A stretch of DNA of 64,000 bases. Source: Pseudogemmobacter bohemicus. GTDB taxonomy: Bacteria; Pseudomonadota; Alphaproteobacteria; Rhodobacterales; Rhodobacteraceae. Location of the stretch: NCBI RefSeq assembly GCF_003290025.1, contig NZ_QNHG01000001.1:871249-935248 (forward strand), given 5' to 3'. This document shows, one piece after another, positions 9,187-18,108 of this stretch (position 1 is the first letter of the stretch; each line of letters opens with the position of its first letter). The position numbers and the translations under genes were made by a program. Below the pieces are notes generated by a model. It saw only the letters and a program-made list of their open reading frames with translations. It was not told the origin of the DNA and ran no database searches.

Positions 9187-9274
9187 TGGCGGCCGGATAT
9201 ATTCCGGCCCCGCACTGTTTCTCTGTCTGTTGAGAGGCCTGCGGGCCGGTATTGCCGTTTTACATGAGGACGCG

Positions 9275-10081
9275 ATGACCCCCCGCCGGCAGATCATTTC
9301 GGGTTTTTCACGCAAGGGCGCCTCGGTCCTTGGATTGCTGGTTCTGGCGGCTTGCACGCCTTCCGTCCCCGATTCCGGCAGCGGCGTGGGCTTTCAGGAT
9401 TACAATTCCTATATCCGGGGCACCAATACCAACCCGTCGCAGAGCGCGGCTCCGGCGGCAGTGGTGCCTTTGGCTCCGGCAGGGGCGGCGCCTGCCAGCG
9501 CGGGCTTTGACCCGGCTGCGGCGGCTGCGGCCATAGACCGTGCCGATGGCACCACCACCCCGGCCCCGATCAGCGCGATCCCTGCGACCGGCACCAGTGC
9601 GAATTACATTCCGCCCGCCGACACCACCGGCAGCCGTCCACGCGGCGGCGCTCCGGTCGGGATCAAGGAAGAATCGGGCGAGATGATCCACTCTAACCCG
9701 AGCATCTCGGACGAGAACGATTTCCAGGCCGTCTCCTCCCGCGAATCCATCGCCTCGGATGCCGAGCGGATCGCGAAGAACCGTGCCGAATATGTCGTGG
9801 TGCAGCCCGGTGCGCTGCCGGTGCGCCCCGGCGAGAGCGGGCCGAATATCGTTGAATTCGCGCTGGCCACCACCCATGCGCCGGGCGTGCAGATGTATGA
9901 TCGCGGTCGCAACTCGAAAGATCCGCTGATCACCTGCGCGAAATACCCCTCGCCGGATCTGGCGCAAGAGGCGTTTCTGGCCAATGGTGGCCCGGATCGC
10001 GACAAGCAGGGGCTTGACCCCGATGGCGATGGTTTCGCCTGTGGCTGGGATCCGCGCCCGTTCCGCACCGCGCTGCAGTGA
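9275..10081 (+). CDS. lipoprotein with C-terminal excalibur-like Asp-rich motif
   Basis: A 268-residue protein. The ATG at 9275 has AGGA four bases upstream and gives a lipoprotein signal: a basic N-terminus, then VLGLLVLAACTP (lipobox cysteine about residue 28). Residues 45-120 are Ala/Pro/Thr-rich linker, probably spanning periplasm or peptidoglycan. The extreme C-terminus, LDPDGDGFACGWDPRPFR, is the DxDxDGxAC signature of excalibur-type calcium-binding extracellular domains. It precedes the amidase gene by 10 bp, suggesting a cell-wall-linked operon. Function is otherwise unknown. Confidence 0.8.
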   Translation: MTPRRQIISGFSRKGASVLGLLVLAACTPSVPDSGSGVGFQDYNSYIRGTNTNPSQSAAPAAVVPLAPAGAAPASAGFDPAAAAAAIDRADGTTTPAPISAIPATGTSANYIPPADTTGSRPRGGAPVGIKEESGEMIHSNPSISDENDFQAVSSRESIASDAERIAKNRAEYVVVQPGALPVRPGESGPNIVEFALATTHAPGVQMYDRGRNSKDPLITCAKYPSPDLAQEAFLANGGPDRDKQGLDPDGDGFACGWDPRPFRTALQ

Positions 10082-10091
10082 GTGATCTCTG

Positions 10092-10793
10092 GTGAGCGAC
10101 CGGCCTTCGCCGCAATGGCCCTCGCCGAATTTCGGCGAGCGGCGGGGCGGCGTGAAGCCCTCGCTGATCATCCTGCATTACACCGCGATGAAAAGCGCTC
10201 AGGCCGCCCGGGCGCGGCTTTGCGATCCGGAATTCGAAGTCTCGGCCCATTGGCTGATCGGCGAGGATGGCACCAGTCTGGCGCTGGTGCCGGAAGAGGC
10301 GCGGGCCTGGCATGCCGGGCGCAGCTACTGGCGCGGCATCCGTGATGTGAACAGCCATTCCATCGGGATCGAGCTGGCCAATCCTGGCAATCACCCCTTC
10401 CCCGAGCCGCAGATGGCCGCGCTGGAGCATGTGCTGGCCGGCATCATGGCGCGCTGGCAGATCGCGCCTCAGGGCGTGCTTGCCCATTCCGATATCGCGC
10501 CTGATCGCAAGATCGACCCCGGACCCCATTTCGACTGGCAGCGTCTGGCGCGCCAGGGGCTGGCGCTGGCGCCATCCCCGGTTGCTGCGGCTGGCGGGGA
10601 TTTCACAGCTCTGGCCCATGCGATTGGCTACGACCCGGGCCTTGATGCCGAAACGCTGCTCGGCGCTTTCCGGCTCCGGTTCCGGCCCTGGGGGCGGGGC
10701 GCGGTCACAGCGCAGGAGATTGACCTCGCGCAGCGGGTTCTTGCCGCATTTCCCGCCGGTTTTCCGGTTGACGGCGCCGGGGCAGGCGCCTAA
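10092..10793 (+). CDS. N-acetylmuramoyl-L-alanine amidase, AmiD/amidase_2 type
   Basis: A 233-residue peptidoglycan amidase that should cleave the MurNAc-L-Ala bond. Zinc ligands are visible in order: LIILHYTAM (His about residue 29), HWLIGEDG, WHAGRSYW, SIGIELANPG (Glu) and HSDIAPDRKIDPGPHFDW (His and the conserved Asp/Lys). The C-terminal about 70 residues resemble a short peptidoglycan-binding-type helix region (FRLRFRPWGRG). The start is a GTG at 10092. No signal peptide is apparent, so it may act on recycled anhydro-muropeptides. The gene ends 10 bp before RNase P RNA. Confidence 0.9.
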   Translation: MSDRPSPQWPSPNFGERRGGVKPSLIILHYTAMKSAQAARARLCDPEFEVSAHWLIGEDGTSLALVPEEARAWHAGRSYWRGIRDVNSHSIGIELANPGNHPFPEPQMAALEHVLAGIMARWQIAPQGVLAHSDIAPDRKIDPGPHFDWQRLARQGLALAPSPVAAAGGDFTALAHAIGYDPGLDAETLLGAFRLRFRPWGRGAVTAQEIDLAQRVLAAFPAGFPVDGAGAGA

Positions 10794-10803
10794 TTCCCGC
10801 CTC

Positions 10804-11239
10804 GCACGGATGGCCGGATGACCGCGGGGGGCGCGCAAGCGTCGTGCCGAGGAAAGTCCGGACTCCATGAAGCAAGGGCGCCGGGTAACTCCCGGCCGGG
10901 GTAACCCGAGGGAAAGCGCAACAGAGAAGAGACAGCCGCGCCGCCGGCTCTGGTCGGAGACCGGTGCGGTGATGGTGAAACGGTGGGGTAAGAGCCCACC
11001 GCGGTCCTGGCAACAGGAATGGCATGGCAAGCCCCGCCCGGAGCAATGCCGAATAGGGGCCTCGCGCGGGACCGGTCGGGCAACCGATACCGCCGCAGGG
11101 ATGCTTCAGCCCGAGAGGCCCGGGTTGGCAGCTGGATCCCGTCCGTAAGGGCGGGGGCAGAGGAATGGTCATCCAGGGCGGCCCCCTTGCAAGAGGGACC
11201 AGCCGCCTGGACAGAATCCGGCTTACAGGCCATCCGTGC
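10804..11239 (+). ncRNA. rnpB: RNase P RNA, bacterial class A
   Basis: The catalytic RNA of RNase P. The universally conserved cores are present: GAGGAAAGTCCGGACTCC near the 5' end, the P4 partner with GACAGAATCCGGCTTACAGG near the 3' end, and AACAGGAATGGCATGG-type mid-region elements. The 12-base ends GCACGGATGGCC (10804-10815) and GGCCATCCGTGC (11228-11239) pair perfectly as P1, fixing both ends. A short T run (ATTTTT) follows directly and probably terminates it. Length, 436 nt, fits alphaproteobacteria. Confidence 0.95.
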
Positions 11240-11779
11240 ATTTTTCGCAGATATCGAGCCGCTGGCGGCAGGGCCGCCGGATTTGCGCATGGGGGCAGGG
11301 ACCAGACCTGCCGCATCCCGTACCAATCCGGGTGCTGCGCAGCAATAACCATGCCTGGCGCGGCCCGGTTCCGTTCCTGCCGGATTCTTTGGCCTCCGGG
11401 CGGGGATTCTGCCCGCAATTCGGGCGGGTTTCTGGCCGGGCGGCGCCGCCCGGGCGAGAATCGACCTTCTGCATCCGTGAAAAACAGGGGTGAGCCATGC
11501 GCCGGCCAGGCCCCCGACAGGGCCGGCCCCCCAGGTGCCACCGCCCGCCGCCCCGCCGGGGCCGGAGCGCGTGGCATGCCCGGCGGCGGAGTTCCTTTCT
11601 ATTGGTGAATTTTCAGGCAGATTGCCTGCATCCTGCCGCCACATCCGGCCAGTTGCCACGATCTTTTATTGCCCGTTGCATTGGGCTGCGGCATTTGCTT
11701 ACGTCTGTGGCAACAGAGCGGACAATCCGCCACCCAAAAGACAGCCGGCAGCGCCGGCCGGGAAGACAGGGAGAACTGA
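11240..11779. other. 540-bp gene-free region between rnpB and the ABC operon
   Basis: I see no supported gene. It contains a very GC-rich palindromic stretch around 11440-11455 (GGGCGGCGCCGCCC) that may be a terminator-like or repeat structure, then a more AT-balanced segment from about 11590 that probably holds the promoter of the polyamine-type ABC transporter operon. Open frames on both strands lack binding sites and family resemblance. Confidence 0.4.
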
Positions 11780-12883
11780 GTGACGGTTGATCCGAAGAAC
11801 GACGCTTTCGTCGCTTTTGAGCATGTGCAGAAAAGCTATGACGGTGTCTCGCTGGTCGTTAAGGATCTGAACCTCAACATTGCCAAGGGCGAGTTTCTGA
11901 CCATGCTCGGCCCGTCCGGATCGGGCAAGACCACCTGTCTGATGATGCTGGCAGGGTTTGAAACCGCGACCCATGGCGAGATCCGGCTTGATGGCCGCCC
12001 GATCAACCAGGTGCCGCCGCATAAGCGCGGCATCGGCATGGTGTTCCAGAACTACGCGCTGTTCCCGCATATGACGGTGGGGGAGAACCTGTCCTTCCCG
12101 CTGGAAGTGCGCGGCATGGGCAAGGATGAACGCGAGACCCGGATCAGACGCGCGCTCGATATGGTGCAGATGGGGGCCTTTTCCAATCGCCGCCCGGCGC
12201 AGCTTTCGGGGGGCCAGCAGCAGCGGATCGCGCTGGCGCGCGCGCTGGTGTTTGACCCGACGCTGGTGCTGATGGATGAGCCGCTCGGCGCGCTGGATAA
12301 ACAGCTGCGCGAACATATGCAGCTTGAAATCAAACACCTGCACGAATCGCTCGGCATCACGGTGGTCTATGTGACCCATGACCAGGGCGAGGCGCTGACG
12401 ATGTCGGACCGCGTCGCCGTCTTCAATGATGGCCGCATCCAGCAGCTTGCGCCACCCGCCGATCTTTACGAGCGCCCCGATAACAGCTTCGTCGCGCAGT
12501 TCATCGGCGAGAACAACAAGCTGCCCGGCACCATCGAAGAGATCAATGGCGCGAAGGCCCGCGTGCGTCTGACCACCGGCGAGCTGATCGACGCGACCCC
12601 GGTGAATGTGACCCAGAAGGGCGAGAAAACCGTCGTCTCGATCCGCCCCGAACGCGTCGAGTTCAAGCCCGAGCTGATGCCGCCTGGCGCGCTGACGCTT
12701 GATGCTGATGTGCTGGAAGTCATCTATATGGGCGATATCCTCCGCACCCGGATGCGTGTCGCCGGAACCGATGATTTCGTGGTAAAATGCCGCAATACCC
12801 TTGGCCAGACCCGGCTTACGCCCGGCGGCAGGATCAAAGTCGGCTGGCATCCGGAAGATGCCCGCGCGCTTGACGCTCCCTGA
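11780..12883 (+). CDS. potA: ABC transporter ATP-binding protein, spermidine/putrescine (PotA) type
   Basis: A 367-residue ATPase that powers uptake through the two permeases downstream. Motifs in order: Walker A GPSGSGKTTCLMML (about residues 46-59), Q-loop FQNYALFPHMT, signature LSGGQQQRIALARAL (about 145), Walker B LVLMDEPLGALD and H-loop VTHDQGEA. The C-terminal third is a TOBE domain (VVSIRPERVEFK). GTG start with GGGAG six bases upstream. The order ATPase, binding protein, permease, permease and the similarity to PotABCD suggest polyamines or a related cation, but substrate is inferred. Confidence 0.9.
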   Translation: MTVDPKNDAFVAFEHVQKSYDGVSLVVKDLNLNIAKGEFLTMLGPSGSGKTTCLMMLAGFETATHGEIRLDGRPINQVPPHKRGIGMVFQNYALFPHMTVGENLSFPLEVRGMGKDERETRIRRALDMVQMGAFSNRRPAQLSGGQQQRIALARALVFDPTLVLMDEPLGALDKQLREHMQLEIKHLHESLGITVVYVTHDQGEALTMSDRVAVFNDGRIQQLAPPADLYERPDNSFVAQFIGENNKLPGTIEEINGAKARVRLTTGELIDATPVNVTQKGEKTVVSIRPERVEFKPELMPPGALTLDADVLEVIYMGDILRTRMRVAGTDDFVVKCRNTLGQTRLTPGGRIKVGWHPEDARALDAP

Positions 12884-12933
12884 AACGCTGCAGGCGGGCG
12901 AAAGACCCGCGCGGTTCAGAGGGTAAGGACTTT

Positions 12934-12948
12934 CCCCGAAAAACGGGG
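12934..12948 (+). terminator. intercistronic hairpin between ATPase and binding-protein genes
   Basis: CCCCG-AAAAA-CGGGG, a 5-bp GC stem with A5 loop, 24 bases before the binding-protein start. No long T run follows, so it is more likely an mRNA-stabilising or partial attenuation hairpin that adjusts the high need for binding protein relative to ATPase than a full terminator. Confidence 0.4.
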
Positions 12949-12974
12949 ATCAGATATCAACACGGGAGACTGAT

Positions 12975-14054
12975 ATGAAGAAACTCTTGGTCCTTTCCAC
13001 CGCGCTTGCGGGCTTTGCCCTGCCGGCGGTGGCGCAGGAAATCACGGTCATGGGCTGGGGCGGTGCTTACACCAACAGCCAGATCGAAGCCTATCAGAAG
13101 CCCTTCACCGAAAAGACCGGCATCAAGGTCAATTCGGTTGATGCCGACAACCCCGCCACCCCGGTCAAGGCTCAGGTCGATGCGGGCAACGTCACCGTCG
13201 ACGTGGCCTCGCTGGAGATCGCCGATGCCGTGCGTCTGTGCGACGAAGGCCTGATCATCCCGATCGACGCCGCCTCGCTGCCCGATGGTGTCGATGGCAG
13301 CAAAGCCACTGACGATTTCATCGCCGGCACCCTGACCGAATGCATGATCCCGACCGATATCTTCTCGACCGTCGTGGCTTATGATGCATCGAAATTCCCG
13401 GAAGGCGCCGCTCCGACAACCATCGCCGATTTCTTCGATCTCGAGAAATTCCCCGGCAAGCGCGGCGTGAAAAAAGGCGCGAAAGCGACGCTTGAAATGG
13501 CGCTGATGGCGGATGGCGTGCCTGCGGGCGAGGTCTATGCGCTGCTCGCGACCAAAGAGGGCCAGGACCGCGCTTTCGCCAAGCTCGACACGATCAAGAA
13601 AGATGCCGTGTTCTGGGAAGCCGGCGCACAGCCGCCGCAGCTGCTGGCAGATGGCGAAGTCACCATGACCATGGGCTGGAACGGGCGGATCTACAACGCC
13701 GCCGTGGCCGAGAACAAACCCTTCACCATCATCTGGGACGGCCAGGTCTTTGAATGGGAAGGCTATGTGATCCCGAAAGGCGCCCCCAATGAGGCGGCGG
13801 CGCTTGACTTCGTGAAATTCGCCACCTCCTCCGAGGCGCTCGCCAAGGCGGCTGAATACATCTCCTACGGTCCGCCCCGGAAATCCTCGGCTCCGCTCGT
13901 CGGCAATGTCTTCGGCACCGATGTGCCGATGTCGCCGAACCTGCCGACCTCGCCCGAGAACATGACCAATGCGCTCGGCTCGGATCTGGAATTCTGGGTC
14001 GACCGCGATACCGAACTGGGCGAACGCTACAACGCCTGGCTGGTGTCGAACTGA
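12975..14054 (+). CDS. potD: periplasmic substrate-binding protein of polyamine-type ABC transporter
   Basis: A 359-residue extracellular solute-binding protein, family 1/PotD-like. Signal peptide: MKKLLVLSTALAGFALPAVAQ with cleavage after AVA-Q. The mature protein begins EITVMGWGGAYTNSQ and includes the aromatic and acidic residues expected of such a pocket (GWNGRIYNAAVAE, VFEWEGYVIPKGAPN). ATG at 12975 is preceded by GGGAGA. It lies in the order ATPase-this-DUF2314-permease-permease. PotD/iron(III)-type resemblance is clear, while the exact ligand is not determinable. Confidence 0.9.
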   Translation: MKKLLVLSTALAGFALPAVAQEITVMGWGGAYTNSQIEAYQKPFTEKTGIKVNSVDADNPATPVKAQVDAGNVTVDVASLEIADAVRLCDEGLIIPIDAASLPDGVDGSKATDDFIAGTLTECMIPTDIFSTVVAYDASKFPEGAAPTTIADFFDLEKFPGKRGVKKGAKATLEMALMADGVPAGEVYALLATKEGQDRAFAKLDTIKKDAVFWEAGAQPPQLLADGEVTMTMGWNGRIYNAAVAENKPFTIIWDGQVFEWEGYVIPKGAPNEAAALDFVKFATSSEALAKAAEYISYGPPRKSSAPLVGNVFGTDVPMSPNLPTSPENMTNALGSDLEFWVDRDTELGERYNAWLVSN

Positions 14055-14117
14055 TCTGAGACCTGCGGCCATGGGAATTTCTCTCATGGCCGTTCTCATT
14101 CTGGCGGGAGAGATCTG

Positions 14118-14690
14118 ATGGCCTCAGCTGACCCTTTCCGTATCGCGTCGGCTTTTCTGCTGGGGCTGGTGCTGAGCAGTGGCGCATTCACAGGCGCGCT
14201 CAGGGCCGAGACCGCAAAGGCGATGGATTTCGCCCGCGCAGATCCCGCGATGAATGCCGCGATTGATGCCGCCCGCGCCACCCTGCCGGAGTTTCTGGCA
14301 AAGGCGGCGGCGGCGGATCTGTCTTCGGGCGATTACCGCGTGAAATGGGCGCGTCCGACCGATGAGGGCAATGCGGCCACCGAACATATCTGGGTGGTGC
14401 TGACTTCGGTTGACCCGGAAAGCGTCGAGGGTACGCTGGCCAGCCGCCCGGAGACTTTTCGCGGTGCCAGTGGCGATGCGGTCCGTTTCGCGCAAAGCGA
14501 GATCTCCGACTGGATGCTCTTTCGCGCCGATGGGCTGATCGAGGGCTGCTACACGACCCGCGTGATGCTTGCCCGGATGAACGAGCAGGATCGCGAAAGC
14601 TATGAGGCGCAGCTGGCGCCGCTGCCGGCCACCGGGACGTCCACTGGAAAATCCACTGGGGCGGACAGGAAAATAAGCGCCGGGAACTGA
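14118..14690 (+). CDS. DUF2314 domain exported protein inside ABC operon
   Basis: A 190-residue protein with an N-terminal signal (SAFLLGLVLSSGAFTGALRAE) and a C-terminal DUF2314 domain: YRVKWARPTDEGNAATEHIWV, then VRFAQSEISDWMLFRADGLI with the terminal YTTRVML. DUF2314 has no established function. It sits between the binding-protein gene (63 bp upstream) and the first permease gene (54 bp downstream) on the same strand, an insertion into an otherwise standard four-gene transporter operon. The tail is Thr/Gly/Lys-rich. A link to transport is inferred from position only. Confidence 0.75.
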   Translation: MASADPFRIASAFLLGLVLSSGAFTGALRAETAKAMDFARADPAMNAAIDAARATLPEFLAKAAAADLSSGDYRVKWARPTDEGNAATEHIWVVLTSVDPESVEGTLASRPETFRGASGDAVRFAQSEISDWMLFRADGLIEGCYTTRVMLARMNEQDRESYEAQLAPLPATGTSTGKSTGADRKISAGN

Positions 14691-14744
14691 CCGGCGACAG
14701 GAAGAACGGGCCGCAGGGCCCTGCAGAGGTTTCAGGGACAGACT

Positions 14745-16004
14745 ATGGCAGAGTTGACACATGGTGACGCCACCCCGCTGACGACAGCGGATGGCCGTCC
14801 TCTCAAGGCGGCGCTGGCGGCGGCACAGGCAAAGGCGAAATGGCGCGCGTTCTTTCTGGTGCTGCCCTTGCTTTTGTTCATCGTGATCACCTTTGTCGTC
14901 CCGATCGGTCAGATGCTCCAGCGCTCAGTCTACCATGACGGGTTCTCGAAAACCTCGCCCAATCTGGCGGCCTGGTTCGATGCCAACCCCGCCGGGACCG
15001 AACCCGATGAGGCAGCCTTTGCCGCCCTCGCCGCCGATCTTGTGCTGATGAAAGACAACCGCCTTGCCGGTGAGGCCGGCACAAGGATAAACTATTCGGT
15101 GCCGGGGACGCGCTCGCTCTTCACCGCCTCGGCGCGTGGGGCCGATGAGCTGGCACCGCCCTTCCGGGAGGCACTGACCGGGCAGGATGCCAAATGGGGC
15201 GATCCGCTGATCTGGGTCGCGATGCGCGAGGCCGCCTCCCCCTGGACCACCGATTTCTATCTGACCGGCATCGACATGCAGCGCACGGCCGATGGCGGTA
15301 TCGAGAAGGTCGCAGAATCAAGCCGGGTCTATCTCTGGCTCTATGCCAGGACCTTCATTCTCTCGGCGGTGATCACCGGCATCTGCCTGCTGCTCGCCTT
15401 TCCGATTGCCCATATGCTGGCCACGCTGCCGATGGCGAAGGCCAATCTGCTGATGATCCTCGTGCTCTTGCCGTTCTGGACCTCGCTTCTGGTCCGCACC
15501 ACCTCCTGGATCGTGCTTTTGCAAGGCCAGGGCGTGGTCAATTCGCTGATGGTCTCGCTTGGCATCATCGACGATGCCGGGCGGCTGCAGATGATCTACA
15601 ACCAGACAGGGACCATCATCGTGATGGTGCATATTCTGCTGCCTTTCATGGTGCTGCCGCTTTACTCGGTGATGCGGGTGATCCCACCAGGCTATGCCCG
15701 CGCTGCCCGCTCGCTTGGCGCCACCTCCTGGACGACCTTCCGCCGCATCTACCTGCCGCAGACCCTGCCCGGGATCGGGGCGGGGGTGCTCCTCGTCTTC
15801 ATACTGGCGGTCGGCTATTACATCACGCCCGCGCTGGTCGGTGGCGCCGATGGACAGCTCTTCTCGAACCAGATCCAGTTCCATATGTCCAAATCCAACT
15901 GGAGCCAGGCGGCCGCCCTTGCCGCGATGCTCCTCGCAGGCGTGCTTGTGCTTTACTGGCTCTATGACCGCCTGATCGGCATCGACAAACTGAAGCTCGG
16001 CTGA
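14745..16004 (+). CDS. potB: ABC transporter permease, PotB type
   Basis: A 419-residue inner-membrane permease. One hydrophobic helix near residue 35 (FFLVLPLLLFIVITFVVP) is followed by a periplasmic insertion of roughly 140 residues, which is longer than in classical PotB, then five helices from about residue 200. The cytoplasmic EAA loop that contacts the ATPase reads IPPGYARAARSLGATSWTTF (about residue 315). The C-terminal helix ends LYWLYDRLIGIDKLKLG. It pairs with the PotC-type permease 129 bp downstream. Confidence 0.9.
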   Translation: MAELTHGDATPLTTADGRPLKAALAAAQAKAKWRAFFLVLPLLLFIVITFVVPIGQMLQRSVYHDGFSKTSPNLAAWFDANPAGTEPDEAAFAALAADLVLMKDNRLAGEAGTRINYSVPGTRSLFTASARGADELAPPFREALTGQDAKWGDPLIWVAMREAASPWTTDFYLTGIDMQRTADGGIEKVAESSRVYLWLYARTFILSAVITGICLLLAFPIAHMLATLPMAKANLLMILVLLPFWTSLLVRTTSWIVLLQGQGVVNSLMVSLGIIDDAGRLQMIYNQTGTIIVMVHILLPFMVLPLYSVMRVIPPGYARAARSLGATSWTTFRRIYLPQTLPGIGAGVLLVFILAVGYYITPALVGGADGQLFSNQIQFHMSKSNWSQAAALAAMLLAGVLVLYWLYDRLIGIDKLKLG

Positions 16005-16012
16005 CCCCCCTG

Positions 16013-16044
16013 AGAAAGGGAAGGGCAATCCGGCCCCTCCCTTT
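16013..16044 (+). terminator. hairpin between the two permease genes
   Basis: GAAAGGGA and TCCCTTTC form an 8-bp stem just after the first permease stop, extended by GGG/CCC pairs. It may stabilise the upstream mRNA or terminate part of the transcripts; the second permease gene must still be transcribed, so complete termination is unlikely. Confidence 0.4.
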
Positions 16045-16055
16045 CATCTGTCCAT

Positions 16056-16093
16056 AAATATCCTCTGGGGGTCCGGGGGGCGAAGCGCCCCCG
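16056..16093. repeat. dispersed hairpin repeat, copy 2
   Basis: AAATATCCTCTGGGGGTCC then GGGGGGCGAAGCGCCCCC. It is the reverse-oriented partner of the repeat at 5461-5492. It contains a perfect GC-rich hairpin (GGGGGCG/CGCCCCC region) and sits in the gap between the permease genes, 40 bp upstream of the second one. Confidence 0.6.
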
Positions 16094-16132
16094 GCGATCT
16101 CCGGATACGACACCACCTGTCAGGAGACAGAC

Positions 16133-17086
16133 ATGGCCCTTCCGACCTATGCCGACCCGCTGGAGCGCGCCTGGTATTACGCCTATATCGTGATCTGCAC
16201 GCTGATCTTCATCTTCCTGATCGCACCGATCCTGGTGATCATTCCGCTGTCCTTCAACGCAGAGCCCTATTTCACCTTCACCTCAAAGATGCTGAGCTTT
16301 GATCCCGAGGGCTACTCCCTGCGCTGGTATAATGAGCTGGTGGTCAAGGGCATGCAGTCCACCGGCGCGACCGGCACGGCCTGGTGGTCGGATATGTGGC
16401 AAAGCTCCGTCTGGGTGAAAGCGGCGAAGAATTCGGTGATCATCGGCTTCTGGGCCACGATTCTCTCGACAGTGCTGGGGACGCTCGCGGCGCTTGGCCT
16501 CTCGCGCCCCGAAATGCCCTCCCGGCGGCTGATCATGGCGGTGCTGATCTCGCCGATGATCGTGCCTATCATCATCGTGGCGACGGGGATGTTCTTCTTC
16601 TATTCGAACCCCTGTTCGGTTATCGGCCTGACCTGCGGCACCGAAGAGAAACCCTGGCGCCTGACTTCGACTTATCTCGGCGTGATCCTCGCCCATGCTG
16701 CGCTTGGAATTCCTTTCGTGATCATCACCGTGACGGCGACGCTGTCGGGCTTTGATCAATCGCTGATCCGGGCTGCGGCCAGCCTTGGTGCCAATCCGCG
16801 CACGACGTTTTTCAAGGTGATCATGCCGCTGATCCTGCCGGGTGTGATTTCGGGCGCGTTGTTTGCTTTTGTGACCTCTTTCGACGAGGTGGTCGCTGTG
16901 CTGCTGATCGCCGGGCCAGAGCAGCAGACCATCCCGCGCCAGATGTGGAACGGGATCCGTGAGGCGATCAGCCCGGCCATCCTCGCTGTGGCGACCATTC
17001 TCGTGGTGATCTCGATCGCGCTTCTGACCACCATCGAGGTCCTGCGCCGCCGTTCCGATGCGATGCGCGGCGTGACGGGCCGCTGA
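16133..17086 (+). CDS. potC: ABC transporter permease, PotC type
   Basis: A 317-residue inner-membrane permease, second subunit of the transporter. Hydrophobic helices occur near residues 18-40 (IFIFLIAPILVIIPL), 100-120, 135-160, 185-205, 240-262 and 280-300. The EAA loop is LIRAAASLGANPRTTFFKVI (about residue 215). The periplasmic segment VIGLTCGTEEKP has two cysteines. Length and topology match PotC-like subunits. It is followed by two strong hairpins, which end the operon. Confidence 0.9.
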   Translation: MALPTYADPLERAWYYAYIVICTLIFIFLIAPILVIIPLSFNAEPYFTFTSKMLSFDPEGYSLRWYNELVVKGMQSTGATGTAWWSDMWQSSVWVKAAKNSVIIGFWATILSTVLGTLAALGLSRPEMPSRRLIMAVLISPMIVPIIIVATGMFFFYSNPCSVIGLTCGTEEKPWRLTSTYLGVILAHAALGIPFVIITVTATLSGFDQSLIRAAASLGANPRTTFFKVIMPLILPGVISGALFAFVTSFDEVVAVLLIAGPEQQTIPRQMWNGIREAISPAILAVATILVVISIALLTTIEVLRRRSDAMRGVTGR

Positions 17087-17094
17087 AAGCGGCC

Positions 17095-17140
17095 CCGATT
17101 TCTATCAAGAAATCGGACCGGAGTTTTTGAAAACTCCGGT
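17095..17140. terminator. tandem convergent terminator hairpins
   Basis: Two adjacent perfect stems lie between convergent genes: CCGATTTCT-ATCA-AGAAATCGG (17095-17116) and ACCGGAGTTTT-TG-AAAACTCCGGT (17117-17140, in practice a 10-bp stem with TTGA loop). A/T tracts inside the stems and the position between the potC-like stop and the AEC transporter stop support bidirectional termination. Confidence 0.75.
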
Positions 17141-17148
17141 TCACCGCA

Positions 17149-18087
17149 TCAGGGCAGAAGCTGTAGCCAGATCCAGACCGAGACGATCGAAAACCCGGTG
17201 CCGAACAGCACCGCCGAGGCATTCACCCGCTTTGCCACCCCATCCATATGGGCGAACATATAGGCATTGGCGCCCGGTGCCATCGCGGCAGTCAGGATCA
17301 CCGAACGCAGGGCTGCATCGCTGATCCCGAAAGCGCCGCGCCCGATGCCCCAGGCTATGGCCGGATGGATCACCAGCGAGGTCACACAGACCATGGCGAT
17401 GGTCCAGCGATCGCCCTCTGGCCGGTAGCGGTACAGCACCCCGCCCAGCCCGAACAGGGCTGCCGGCAGTGCCGCCAGCGCCAGCATATCCACCGCCGAC
17501 CAGAGCGGACCGGGCAGCGGCACCCCGCTCAGATTGACCGCGAAGCCGAAGATGATCCCCAGCACCAGCGGCTGATGCAGGATCGCCCCCGCGATCTTGC
17601 GCGCAAGCCGCAGCGGAGACAGGCCCTGACCGCGCGTCCGCGCCCATTCCATCAGCGAGATCCCCAGCCCGTAAAACAGCGGCGAATGCACCGAGATGAT
17701 CGCGAAATTCCCCGCCAGCGCTTCGGGACCATAGGCGCGCTCGGTAATCGGCAGGCCAAGCAGCAGCGAATTCGAGAACATCCCCGCGAAACCGATGGCA
17801 ATCGCATCGGGGAGTGGCCTTTTGAACAGCCACAGCGCACCGGCGAAACAGATCGCAAAACCGGAAAACGCTCCGATATAGAAAGAGAGCATCAGCCCCG
17901 GATCATAGGCCAGCGACAGGTCCAGCCCCGCCACGCCGCGAAACAGCACACAGGGCAATGCGTAATTCTGCGCGAATTTCATCAGCCCGTCGATATGGCT
18001 GTCGCTGAACTTCCCCATCCGCGCCGCCAGCCAGCCGAATCCGATCACGATGAAAACCGGCAGGATAACGTCTAACAGGGCTGACAT
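17149..18087 (-). CDS. AEC (auxin efflux carrier) family transporter
   Basis: A 312-residue integral membrane protein with about ten hydrophobic segments, starting LLDVILPVFIVIGFGWLAAR, as in the AEC/malonate-efflux family. The typical MFSNSLLLGLPI turn is present around residue 103 and VLFGTGFSIVSVWIWLQL closes the protein. Substrates of bacterial members are often dicarboxylates, amino acids or unknown; nothing here fixes it. The gene is convergent with the ABC operon and 21 bp downstream of the MBL hydrolase gene on the same strand. Confidence 0.88.
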   Translation of the reverse strand: MSALLDVILPVFIVIGFGWLAARMGKFSDSHIDGLMKFAQNYALPCVLFRGVAGLDLSLAYDPGLMLSFYIGAFSGFAICFAGALWLFKRPLPDAIAIGFAGMFSNSLLLGLPITERAYGPEALAGNFAIISVHSPLFYGLGISLMEWARTRGQGLSPLRLARKIAGAILHQPLVLGIIFGFAVNLSGVPLPGPLWSAVDMLALAALPAALFGLGGVLYRYRPEGDRWTIAMVCVTSLVIHPAIAWGIGRGAFGISDAALRSVILTAAMAPGANAYMFAHMDGVAKRVNASAVLFGTGFSIVSVWIWLQLLP

Positions 18088-18108
18088 GTCTGGAACTCTT
18101 GCAGGGCC

